This document shows positions 24,395 through 35,993 of a stretch of 64,000 nucleotides of DNA, in pieces. Position 1 is the first letter of the stretch. The number at the start of each line of letters is the position of its first letter. The notes under the pieces are model-generated. The model was not told the origin of the DNA. It saw only the letters and a list, made by a program, of their open reading frames with translations, and did no database searches. Position numbers and translations under genes: made by a program. This DNA is from Medicago truncatula (Eukaryota; Streptophyta; Magnoliopsida; Fabales; Fabaceae): the NCBI RefSeq assembly GCF_003473485.1, contig NC_053042.1:20232501-20296500 (forward strand). The letters run 5' to 3'.

Positions 24395-25972
24395 TCAGAC
24401 AACATGGTGACGCTGTACATAAATACAAACTCTCACAGCTGGATCCAGCACGGTCAGATAGATCTTATCAGAAAGCTTCAAATGCAAACTCTTGACAAAA
24501 TCATATCATCCATTAGTCAAGAACTTCTCATCCAACCCATCAGGCTTTGTAATAGTCCTCACGGTACATTGCACCGTATAACTAGAAAAAACCTCAAAGA
24601 CATGAACATGATGTGGGTTCAAAAATGGAAATCTCTGAACAACGAACTGCGGAAAATGCTACAGAAAAATTCAAACAAATACAAATAAATACCACTATTC
24701 AGCAATACACAAAAAATAAGAATAGGTGCAAACTTTACTAACCAGTACGCTCTCTCCCTTTGCAATAGAATCAGTGACTTTCACAGCCCAATTGTAGGAA
24801 TACCCATCATAACACTCATCAGAAACATCATCAGAATCACTTCGAAATGAACAGTTACCATCGTTATCACCATTGAGACAAAGTCTCGTGGAAAACTCGG
24901 TGGAAAGACATACACTATCCTCATTCAACTCCTCGTGAGCAATTTCCATGCGAAAGTGATTGTCAATAGGTTGATATGACAACATCACCGTTTGAGGATT
25001 TTGGAATCCACATTTATGAGAAATCATGATTCCTCCCGTAATGATATAATGACTAGTAATGCAAGAGGTGTCGATGCAAATGGAATTTTCAACCAAGTCC
25101 TTAATCCAACCACGACTCTGCTTGATCAATTCATGCTTCCAATCATTCATAAAACGAACAGGCACCTCTATATGATCCTGCCAAATTTCAATAAAAATGA
25201 TACTCAGTATACTCAAATATGAACAAACATATACAACTAAAAAACAGCCGTAGAATACCTCATCAGGATAGACAGTGGTTCGGAAACAATTCAAAGGTTC
25301 ATAACTGCCACCGACATGGTTACTAATGAATCAAACAAAATAAAATAAAAAACACCAAGTTAGGTCCTAAGCTGGCAATAGCAATGCGACAATAAAATAC
25401 ATCAGAGAATAAAAAATGGACATCACTACTACAAATTCTGGCGAATATACTAAATGGGGCAAATAACACTACTATTCCTTCATTTTTTTATAAAAAAACA
25501 AAAAACAGAACCAATCGTTCAAAACAATTAAAACTCTCCTAATACAACATATCCTACATACATCTTCCACCCAATTCAAGCTATACTCAATGATTAAGTA
25601 TTATGACCCTACATACATCTTGCACAAATGAGGTATAACAACCAACCTAATGTCATACGTTTGGTAAATATATTAACCAATTTATTAAAATCAGGCACAA
25701 ACAAAAAATCACCAACTAAAATACTACACCATGGCAACTAATATCCTACATAGTATGTATGTTAATTGATAAACCATCGCAACCACACAACAACAATATA
25801 AATTTCTTCCAACTAAAACACCAGAGAAAAAAATATAATGATCAACCCTTTATAGACGAAAAAAGGCACGTTTGCTGCTGCAAGACACATGAATCATGAT
25901 AAACTACCAATAAAAACAACAAATCATGACTATTTTTTCATTAACCACTTACGGAGTGCTGAGGAATGCCAT
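24395..25972 (-). pseudogene. B3-like gene, nearly intact, one internal stop
   Basis: Exons are 25972-25953, 25322-25259, 25177-24743 and 24658-24395. All phases agree. The protein begins MAFLSTPNHVGGSYEPLN and would be 260 aa, but an in-frame TGA at 24508-24506 replaces a conserved Trp codon (context 'LTNG*YDFV'). The last exon has the B3 signature 'G(W)YDFVKSLHLKLSDKIYL'. An earlier region 'IEVPVRFMNDWKHELI' may be a first B3-like barrel. The 5' leader contains an AGGGTTTC-type motif common in plant 5' UTRs. It sits between the Helitron helicase gene and 3' end, so it may be cargo. Function is not known. Confidence 0.6.
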
Positions 25973-26453
25973 CTTTGGAAGATGAAAGAGACTGTCGTGA
26001 GTGCCAATTCGAAAGCGATAGGAAGAAAGAAAGGCCAGAAACCCTACCCATGTACCATGCTGCAATCCATCTGGGTCAGGCAACCCGACCAATAAAGGTC
26101 GCTAGCCTACGGGCCCAATTGAACCAAGCTCAATTACACATTTTTATTGAACGTATTTGCCTCACTTCTGCTAATTGAACGTGAGCCAAAAAATACTACA
26201 CCTCCTAAGCACATAAATAAATAAACAAATCAAATACAAAGATATAGTTCTTTAGTGTAAAAAAATAAAAATACATGCACATAATCCTCGTATTAAAAAG
26301 TATAAAAGTTAAAAAAATGATCATTGATAAAAAAAAATGGACACATACCTGACCAATTAATGCTCCATGGAAGACAAACACAAACAAATTTAACTTAACA
26401 ACGACAAATGAAAAAAAAATTACATATAATTAAACATGTTCCTAAGCCTTGAT

Positions 26454-29160
26454 CTACGGAACAGGATTGACGAATCCCTTTTTTTTAAAAACTTCTGGAT
26501 AAACAATATTGATGGTAGAGTTTGAAGATTCCCCATGGTCATCAGCAATCAGTATTTTCAAGCCTGATATAGTTTTCACCCGAGACATAGCAACGTACAA
26601 CTAACCATGTGTAAAGACAGGCCTTGGTAAATATAAACCAACATGAGACAGTGTCTGACCCTGACTCTTATTAATAGTCATGGCAAAACAAAGACACAAC
26701 ATAAATTAACGTCTCTGAAAAACAATCGGAGCATTTGAGTCTGAAGGTATCAAGTTCATGCATGGGATATAAGCCATCTCCGAGGAATGAGATCCATTTA
26801 CAACTCGTGCAGTAATCACATTTTGCCCCAAACTAACCACAGTTAATCGGGTTCCATTGCAAAGGCCAGAAGCAACATCAATATTCCTTAAAAGCATGAC
26901 AGAAACACCTACTTTAAAACAAAGTCTATGATTTGGCATCCTAGAACATTTGATATCATTAAAAAATTTAGGAGTAATTCATCGACGATCTATTCCAACT
27001 TCTTCATCGCACTTCAAAACAGTATCACAACTCAAATATTCTTTCTCTTCACCAGGAACCAACGAAAGGACGTAATCATTAACCTTCTCAACCAATTCCA
27101 ACGTAGGAGCCAGAATAGCACGATCTTGGAAAAAGGAGGACTCTTTCATATTTGACAATAAATTAGGATAAGTTGATTCAACAATATCTCCAACATGATT
27201 CCCTGAATTTTTAAGACAAATATCATCTGGAATCTCAATCACTGCCTCCCCATCATTGTCAATGCCCAATTTTCCATCACCAACATCCAAAATCCATCTA
27301 GCAAATAATCTCAAAGACGCATCATCCTGACCATTTGTGGGAAACTGCAACCTTATATTCTTTGTCAACTTCAACACCCTACAACGCCGCCACAACATAG
27401 AAGAATTTATGCATGCATCAACAATATCAGCACGACCTCTTTTTGGAACGACAGGTAGAATTTGTCTAAAATCTCCACCCAAAACAACTGTCTTACCACC
27501 AAATGGTAAATTTGAAGCACCATCAACAACATTACTCATTATATCACGCATTGTTCTATCAAAAGCCTCAAAAGCCAAACGACTTATCATTGGTGCTTCG
27601 TCCCAAATTATCAAACTTGCCATTGTCAACAGCTGAGCCTTATTGCCTTCCTTTTCAATGGTGCAACCAGATTCTTCTAACAACATCAAAGGTATACTAA
27701 ATTGAGAATGAGCAGTACGACCCCTAGGAAGAAGCAAGGATGCAATACTGCTTGACGCAACATTAAGTACAATCTTCCCCTCTGAGCGAAAATGATAAGA
27801 AAGCGCATTCCAAAGAAATGTTTTCCCAATTCCACCATAACCATCAACAAAAAACATATGGTCTAGCTCATTATCAACAACATTTACAATTTTTTCATAT
27901 GCAGACAATTGGTCACTATTTAGCAGCTTGAAATGTTCCTCATGCTTTGCAAACATCTCTTCATGATCATACCACAATTCATTGGCCAACAAAACATTAT
28001 TAAAAATAACAGGAGACGGGTTCAAAATCTTTGGCATGCAATCATACTCACTCAACTCTTTACCATTCAATCTCAAGAACTTGTCAATGTCAATCAAACA
28101 AAACTGCTTTAAATCATCTTCTGAAATAACCAAATCTGTGAACACATAATGAAAAACAATAGCTAATAACATTAAATTAAATTAAATCAATCGAAAAAAC
28201 AATCTTAATATATACATATATATACATGCATATCTTTAAACGAAAATGAAAAATCACTAACCTGGAGAATTCAGAGTCCTCCGTCGTTCATAAAGAATGC
28301 CCTCAGAAAGAATATGCCAAGTTTGATTCCACACGTTTAAAGGGTCGCTCATACATGAAGTTAGCAGCAAGCTAGTGAACACCTTGCGAATGCTAGATCC
28401 CGAACCAACCACAACAATCTCGCTAATAAGATCGATAAATTGTCGATCATTAGCAAGCAATCCTAATGCAGCACAGGCCTCTCGATAAGAATTATAAACA
28501 TGACCGTCAACAGTTCGAATATCTTCAAATGAGGTACATCCAATCTGACGATTCAGTAGTAAACGCATGCAGTACAATTCTTTGGTACCTGGCGGAACAA
28601 AAGTCAACCTCCCAACCGACTGTCCACTCTTCTACAAATGCCAAGATCGATTTTCCACATTATAAGTAAACTTCCTGGGAAACTGAACATAAGTGAGATT
28701 CCAACTCTGAGAATAATTTCGATTAGCATCCATCCAAGCAAGAAACATGGTTCTTTTGTGTCTATTTCGAGTTAAAACATTATCAGGTCTTGAACTATCC
28801 CTAAACATTATCCTTTGTTCACCATGTAAATGAAATGTCAACCTCTTAACTGCAGGATATCGACAATGAACATCAAACCCAAAAATTCTCCATATGGATT
28901 CTGAAGGAGACAGATATCTACAATCGTAGTACTACTGTATCTCATCAACAGATGGTTCTTCTGAAGTCTCTAACGTGGCAGTAACTCTATCAACACCCTT
29001 AGTGATATACTTAAACAAATACTTGATAGAATTTGATTTGTTGCAAAACTCAATGTTAATATGAGCATGATACTTCATAATTAACTTTGGATTATAAGGA
29101 ACAACACTACGATTATCAAGTTGAATACCATTCTTTAACACTGTGACCCCAGTATCCCTG
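26454..29160 (-). pseudogene. Helitron helicase, C-terminal (PIF1-like) part
   Basis: Exons include 28135-26454, joined at a GT-AG junction to one ending at 28262. The region covers the helicase of the Helitron RepHel protein: Walker A 'GYGGIGKT', Walker B 'IIWDEAPM', 'GGDFRQILPVV', 'TKNIRL', and the C-terminal 'YVAMSRVKTISGLKILI'. It is broken by several in-frame stops that sit where the family has Trp or Gln (28924-ish after 'VDEIQ', before 'ITPKFFND', after 'VFQRR', before 'LYVAMSRV'). These fit C-to-T changes. The gene is interrupted upstream by a solo LTR at 29161. Stop codon is at 26454-26456. Family assignment is certain and the gene is dead. Confidence 0.9.
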
Positions 29161-30099
29161 TGTAACACCCCGTTTTCTCAACTTGAATTTTTTTGCATAA
29201 ATCAGAGTAAACAACTAAAACAGGATGCTACACTTCTTTCAAATACAAATATAGTAAAGTTACTATTCATTTCAATCATCTCATGTCATCAATTTAAATC
29301 TCAAATGCAGCGGAAAACATTTAAATTCAACATCGTGTTGGCATAATGGCCTCAATTTAAACAACTTATTAAAATCCAGTCTAGATAAATCTTCAAATCA
29401 AATCAACAATTTATTCATGAAAATTCATAAAGTAATACGTAAGGAATAGAAAATAGCAACAAAATCCCATCCCGTTACGTATCAGAGCACCTAAAGACAC
29501 ACGTGAGAGATAGTCTACTTCACGACAACAACTAACAACAACTTATTCTCGATCACCTACAAATTACCCATACGAAGGGCAACATTTCCAAGCAGAAGGG
29601 GTGAGATTTCACATTCAATAATAATGAGCATATAATTCATCAAAAGCATTTAACAACTTAAACTTCATCAATTAATAATATTAACTCTTCTTATAATACT
29701 TCATTAATAACTCAACCAACTTCTAATCATCATTAACTTCATATTCATCACATTATATACAACATCATATAGCACATAATAATCAGATCATAAATATCAT
29801 CATATAACGACATAATCTTCACATCATAAAAATCATCTTATAACAACATAAACATCATCTTATAACAACACATCATAAACATCATCTTATAACAACATAG
29901 ACAACACATCATAAACATCATCTTATAACAACATAAACAACACATCATATACATCATCATAAGCACTTCATTAACAACATGTGGATATAAAACAACTCAA
30001 CAACTTAACAACTCATGGATGACAACTCATCAACAACGACTTTGACTCGACAATGCAACTTCGACTTCTTAATCATGCATGTGGTACCAATCCAAGGCA

Positions 30100-30265
30100 T
30101 CAAGCCCCCAACATATTGAGCATAAATACACTCCCAGGGCATCAAACCCTCAACTTAAAGAGCAAAAGCTCACAGGGCATCAAGCCCTCAACGTATTGAG
30201 CATAAATACTCTCAGGGCATCAAACCCTCAACTTAAAGAGCAAAAGCTCACAGGGAATCAAACCC
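30100..30265. repeat. Alternating A-B-A-B tandem repeat in solo LTR
   Basis: Two related units of about 38-40 bp alternate. Unit A is 'cagggcatcaagccctcaac' plus 'gtattgagcataaatactc'. Unit B is 'cagggcatcaaaccctcaac' plus 'ttaaagagcaaaagct'. The order is A-B-A-B with a partial fifth unit, so the higher-order repeat is about 78 bp. Each unit begins with a small potential hairpin (AGGGC/GCCCT). Confidence 0.8.
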
Positions 30266-31439
30266 TCAACGTAAATGAGTATGCATGGACTCAACAACTA
30301 ATGCAACGACAACGAACAACTTCAACGACATCGACAACAACTTACAACTTTAACGACATTGACAACAACTTACAACTTTAACAACTTGACCAACATATGC
30401 AACTTAATGATTTAATAATCAATACAGCAGAGACAACAACATACAACAACTTCACAACATAGCATCATTAATAATAACAACTTGAATGGTATAACAAAAT
30501 TATTTTCTATATCATACCTTTTGCACATAAATATATGTATTTCAAATTATCCAACAAAGATATTCACGTCAAACCAAATTAGATCCATCACAACATATAT
30601 TAAATACTCTTAAACACCCTAGTTGAACTCATAGTACTTCTAGTTTTGAGGTTTGGAATTATTCCTTAAGTTTTGGATTAACTTAGAAACAGTTATGCTG
30701 AATTTTCATAAGATTTCACTAAGACCTCCTTGGAGTATTTTCATCATATCTCAAGAACCAAAAATCATTTTCACGTCCAACTAAAACCACTGGAAAGCTA
30801 ACTCAATTATCTACAACTTTCATGTTTACACCAAAGGCCAATTCAAAACAGAAACGTGTGAAAAAGACGCAAGAACATGAAATAGGACGTGTTGTCAGAG
30901 AGCGACTCGGGAAAAACCCATTTTTCACCCCCAAAATCCCAATTTTAACTTCCCTATGCCCAAATTTGATCCAAAAACTTGTCTAACCATTTCTATACAT
31001 GTTAAGGCACTCAAAACCATATAAAACATTGCACTAAAAATAACCCATGATCTGAACATCAATTCTACACAAATTCAACGGATTTTCTACTCTATTAACA
31101 ACCAATTACAACTTCAAAACCTAATTCCCAAATTCTCATAACTACAACCTACAACATGCTAAACTCAATTTCAGAATTATACAACTTAGAATTAGAGAAA
31201 GTTAGTCCCACCCTTACCTTAAATTAGATGATCGGACTCTACAAGATTGCTCCTCTTCTCACAAGATTCTTCTCTTCTCTGACTTCTCTCTTCTCTTGGT
31301 TTTCTCCCTTTTTCTCCAAAAATAGGCTCCACGTAATCCTTATTTTCTAATTCTAACTCTCCCCTTTTATATAAATCTTTAACCTACGTATTTTCTCTTA
31401 TTTCCAAATCTGCCCTCAAAGTCTCAATATTCTATCCTA

Positions 31440-31740
31440 ATATATATATAATATAAAATATTTCTATAACAAATATATCTTTATAACAAATATATTTCTA
31501 CAACATATATATTTCTTCACCAAATAACAAATATATTTATACATCAGATAACATATATATTTCTACTACACCAAATAACAAATATATTTCTACACTAGAT
31601 AACATATATATTTATACACCAGATAACATATATATTTCTACACCAAATAACATAATATTTCCACACCAAATAACGTAATATTTCCACACGAAATAACAAA
31701 TATATTTCTACACCACATAACATATATATTATACTAATAA
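31440..31740. repeat. AT-rich minisatellite in solo LTR
   Basis: About nine imperfect units of 30-36 bp built on 'aacaaatatatttctacaccaaat' and 'aacatatatatttctacacc' run through the LTR end. They account for part of its extra length relative to the other two family members. Confidence 0.75.
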
Positions 31741-31849
31741 ATATCAACATATAACATAACAAAATATCACTCATCAAAATAAATCGACTAAATTATAAAA
31801 AGACATCTAAACTCAATAAAATAAATAAATAATAAAATAGGGCATTACA

Positions 31850-33971
31850 CCCTGCGTCGATATACTGGATATCCACTCTCATCGAAGGTGGTCCTAGGAA
31901 CAAATTTCTTTGGATAAAACTTCGTGCAATGCCGATCCTTCATGCAAGGAGAGCCTAATCTAGCAAAACCACATGGGCACAGTAGAAAATAACTCTGGGT
32001 ACATTTGTGAATCTGGAAGCTCAGCACATATAATCGAATTTATTGCCTTAGGGGAATCAAACTTATCGCGTGAATCAAGCCATAGTAAACCCGAGCGAAT
32101 CTGACTTTGATTCTTTCTAACATAAGACAATCTCTGGTTCTCAACCATAGAATACAAATCAACGATGAATTGTTGAAAAAGTCTCATTCCCTGGAAGATA
32201 ACCGAGTTCTCATTATCACGTTTTTGTAAGCGATAAGCCACAAATTCACGAAGCGAGACACGCACACGTTTCTTTACAGAGCCAGTTGTAGTACGATGAT
32301 TGAGTTTGATCTTCTCTTCATATCGATCCTCCCCCAATGGAAAAAGAACAGGGTACTGGAGTGGAATATATTTTGAATGGGTTTCATGTATACGACGCAA
32401 ACCTCCATCCTTCTCCCTCACAACAATGTCTCTACCATCTTCAAAACTATCGAAATCTCCAACAATCAAAGCAACAACCTCACTTATCTCTGGAACGTTG
32501 TACACCCGCGAATCAAAATTTCTATTTCGAAACAAACGCAACTTCACTGGAACGTCAACATTAGCCTCACGAAAATCACGAACCATCCTAAATTTTTTAA
32601 CTAATAAGTTACATTCATCCATAAGTTTCATCAAATCTTGAACCAAAGAACGGTCAAGACCATTCCCATCTGAAAGTTCACTGTGATAATTAAGTCACCA
32701 AAAATTATAAATTTACTATGGATCAAATAAAATAGACACATATACTTCTATAGCTAGCGATATTACCTTAACATTGATCCATGCAAATAAAAATTAGGAA
32801 TTTAAAGTAAATTTACCACAAAATAAATAGTCCAAAACACGAAAAACGCACCTGAAATGCGACATACGATTAGAAACTTCATTTTTGGTGTCTTAGATGT
32901 ACAACTGTGCAAACTTAGGTGTCTGCCCTTCTTCTGGAACCAAACTTCCAATACGATGATATTTTTGCCCAGATATGATAAACTGTGGTGGACCATGACC
33001 ATCATTTCTCCCGGTGTCCACCCTCCCACCCAAAGACGTGAATGCAAACATATTGTTGTAAGATCTTATATTGGATAGAAAATGTCTAGATTTGGCATCT
33101 GTCCCACTGAACAAATTCCTCATGAGAGGGGGCGGTTCAGTCATGAATGGAAGAGTAATGTTACCTTGCATACAACCTAGGGAAGTCTTGGGTGTGGTTG
33201 TAACAACATCCTTGCGAGCCCTCTCGGCATATCACACCCTAGCGAAACATTTCTGGCACACGGTATTCATTTCCCCAATATCGAGATATTCTATTAAAAA
33301 ATAACTAATAGCATGTCATAAAAAAAAAATCCTAAGAGAACAAAATTAAAATAGCTATCAACGAAAAACTAAGACAACGGAAAAACAAAAAAATTATCGA
33401 TCCATCAGTGCATATAAACATTGCATGAAAGGCAAAATATGCCAAAATTCTATACAAATCCTAATATGCTAACATTCTGTACCTTGTACCTCCCCATCAC
33501 GGAAAAGACCCAAATTCGATGATTCAACTCGGTTAGTGACAACGTTGTGTGATTCTTCACATAATGCATCAGAAATACTTGTCAATAAACAAATAAGCAG
33601 ACTTTAGAATAAGTAAAGTATCAACTAATTCAAAAGAAAAAAAAAACGAAACAGTGTTCGCAAAGTAGAACAGTGAACGAAAACTTCAATACCCAAAGCT
33701 GGATTCTGCAAACAATGAGGATTCAAGCTGGATGATGTTGGAATATAGGAGTTGTGCCTATACACTATAATTAGAAAAAATGATATGTGTTGGTCAGACT
33801 GGATAATATACACTATAACTCAAGCCAAATTAATTCAAACAACTCACAACCACGTCTAAGTACAGGCCGAATCCTTGGAGGCTGGCTCCTCATTCTCTTA
33901 AGCTTTTGCATTCTCTCTAACCTCCTTTGTCTTGCAATGGCCGCAGGTGAGACATCATCTTGGAAATCCAT
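31850..33971 (-). pseudogene. Helitron RepHel, N-terminal and Rep part (HUH region deleted)
   Basis: A plausible start at 33971 reads MDFQDDVSPAAIARQRRLER. A Helitron_like_N block follows (about 33293-32852, 'MRNLFSGTDAKSRHFLSNIR', 'KFAQLYI'), then an exon from 32680 with 'PLQYPVLFPLGEDRYEEKIK' and 'MVENQRLSYVRKNQSQIRS'. The sequence then jumps straight to 'LLWLDSRDKFDSPKAINSI' and 'AELPD'. The long segment expected between them in this family, including the Rep HUH motif and its surroundings, is missing. Other damage includes TGA for Trp near 33235, TAA after 'QLYI', and a frameshift near 31985. This copy cannot make an active Rep. Confidence 0.85.
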
Positions 33972-35993
33972 GTAACAGTATATGGACTGATTTCAAACAA
34001 ACATTGAAGTTAAAAATTAAGAATTCAGATTGAACAGCTTAAATCATATGAAAGAACCGAGAAAGGGGTGAAGACAACTTAAAAGGGGAATGGCAGAAAA
34101 AGGATGTAGGCAACAAAAACAACTACAAACTCACAATGGCAAGCTAAATTGGTATTGGTGTATAAGGACAATACATCCTATGCAACCCTAGGGATTAGCA
34201 AGGCATGTGTCACCGAGATAATAGAATAAAGCAAATGTCATTTTGAGGTAGCATAGGAAACTTTAGCTCTAATACATACCACTAAAAAGCAGCATCTATG
34301 AAAGCATCTGACAGACCATATAAAAAAACAAAAGCTGCATCTATGAAAGCATCTTTTTTAACAAATGGTAAGACACTTTTTGATTCTCTAATATGGATTC
34401 TATTAACATATCAAAGTTGTGCTTATGCATCAATTATCAATTATAATTAACCAACACATCTTTAACAAATCCGTTGACAATATTCTTCATCATTTATAAT
34501 TAACCAACATATCTTCAACAAATCACATATTGAGTAAGATAAAATGCACACATAATTCTCCCATCAAATGAGATAAGCATTGAATATTTAATCACCTCTA
34601 AATACCAAAATAATTCAACTACTGACAGCTGCGGCGTTTTTTTTTTTATAAGTCACTGCATTATGAATTTCCACCTAAAATTAATCCAACATACAGAAAT
34701 GATATACTTCGAGGGGCTTGTAAAGTGTCCCGGCATCGTTACTCCACTATAAAGCTGTGATCAGATGACGTGCACCGGTGGGAGGGCAATTTTACTATCC
34801 GACGAAAGTCACACATAATAGGGTGTCCCTTATATGGCATTGAGTAATGCACATATAGTTAATGTATTAAGAAAATACGCAACGGATTCTAACTTGTCCT
34901 GCAAGCAACATCTTGAGTTATACGGAAAAGGAGAAATAAAAGAATTTTCAGCAATTTGAATCCGGGGGTGAACGGAACAACAGAGCAATGAACGCTGATA
35001 TTCCGACGTATACACATCGTGAATGGGGCTGAAACCCAACACGATAGTCTTCTAAGATAATATCGGAATTCTAATTTGGCATCGAAGTCCCTACGGATGA
35101 CTGCTGCAAATTTTGCGTTACTTTAGCTGCTGTTACTACTACGTGGCTGTGATGCGTTGAGAATTTGTTAGTAGTTATCACTATTTTGCATTTTTCCTAC
35201 CTTCAGTGCTGTCACGCATTTTCTGCTATCGTATAGCGTTAGCATGTTTGCTTTAATAATGACAGTTTTGAATTATGAAAAGGAAGGTATCATGAACTAT
35301 GCCTTTTGCCAAAAACCTTGCCTAATAATACTATGGGATTTAAAAAAAAAGAAGAAAGAGTCAATCAAGCATACAAAGCATCACACAAGCATCTATCATG
35401 TATAGAGCCCTGCTATGTAAAGCAGACAATAAAAACTAAAAAAAAACTACTAAAAAGCACAAATATATGACTAAAAAATTATAGACAAAGAGGTCAGGAA
35501 AAAATGGTTGCTTAAAAAAAAAAGAAACTAAATAAATCAACAAATGCTTACAATCAAATGAGGTTCAGAACAACAAACCAAAGATTTAGACAGTAAACCT
35601 CTCCTCTACGCTTAAATGAATTACTCTGCCCCAACAGATGCCTACAATATGGCTAAAACACTATCTTGACAGCAAAATAGAGTAAAAAAAAAAAGTCAAG
35701 TAAAGCATTATACATTTAAGGGATAAATAGTGATGAACTCAATGCAAAGAAACAAATGTATGCTTCTACCAACAGAAATAAAAGAGCAAAAACCTTTCTA
35801 GAAATTCAAACAAACTTATAATTAAACTTAAAGTGCATAGCTAGTACATAACAACCATTACAGTCCAACAAAAGGAGTACATAACATGAAATTAAATCAA
35901 ACCTAGCAAGCTTCAGCACAAGGAAATCACAATACACACATACAACGCAATACATAACTGGCTACACATAATAATAACAATTAGGGTACATAA
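33972..35993. other. Helitron interior between RepHel start and RPA gene
   Basis: No supported gene. Expected to hold the RepHel promoter and leader near 33972-34200 and the RPA 3' UTR near 35900-35993. Direct repeats of about 20 bp ('gcatctatgaaagcatct') occur twice near 34285-34350. Confidence 0.45.

Larger units (their letters stand above)
29161..31849 (-). mobile_element. Solo LTR in the Helitron Rep/helicase gene
   Basis: Read on - it begins TGTAATGCCCTATTT and ends GGGGTGTTACA (2689 bp). Perfect 5-bp duplications CCCTG flank it (29156-29160, 31850-31854). Removing it joins 'YPVYRRR' to 'DTGVTVLKNG' in the helicase gene. It is related to the two LTRs at 17653 and 20007 in opposite orientation, sharing the 'ctcaccccttctgcttg' block and mini-hairpins. 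It is longer because of three internal tandem arrays (about 29750-29960, 30100-30265, 31440-31740). Confidence 0.92.

Noticed and set aside
26040..26110. GC-richer stretch with tRNA-like look
   Set aside because: No cloverleaf with matching acceptor and anticodon stems could be drawn; it is part of the 5' leader of the B3-like gene.
30100..30265. Regular repeats and spacers resembling a CRISPR array
   Set aside because: Units are contiguous tandem repeats inside a plant LTR with no unique spacers; the window is eukaryotic nuclear DNA.
32300..32641. Several + strand open frames of 75-113 codons
   Set aside because: Antisense to the Rep exon of the Helitron; the - strand reading has clear family motifs.
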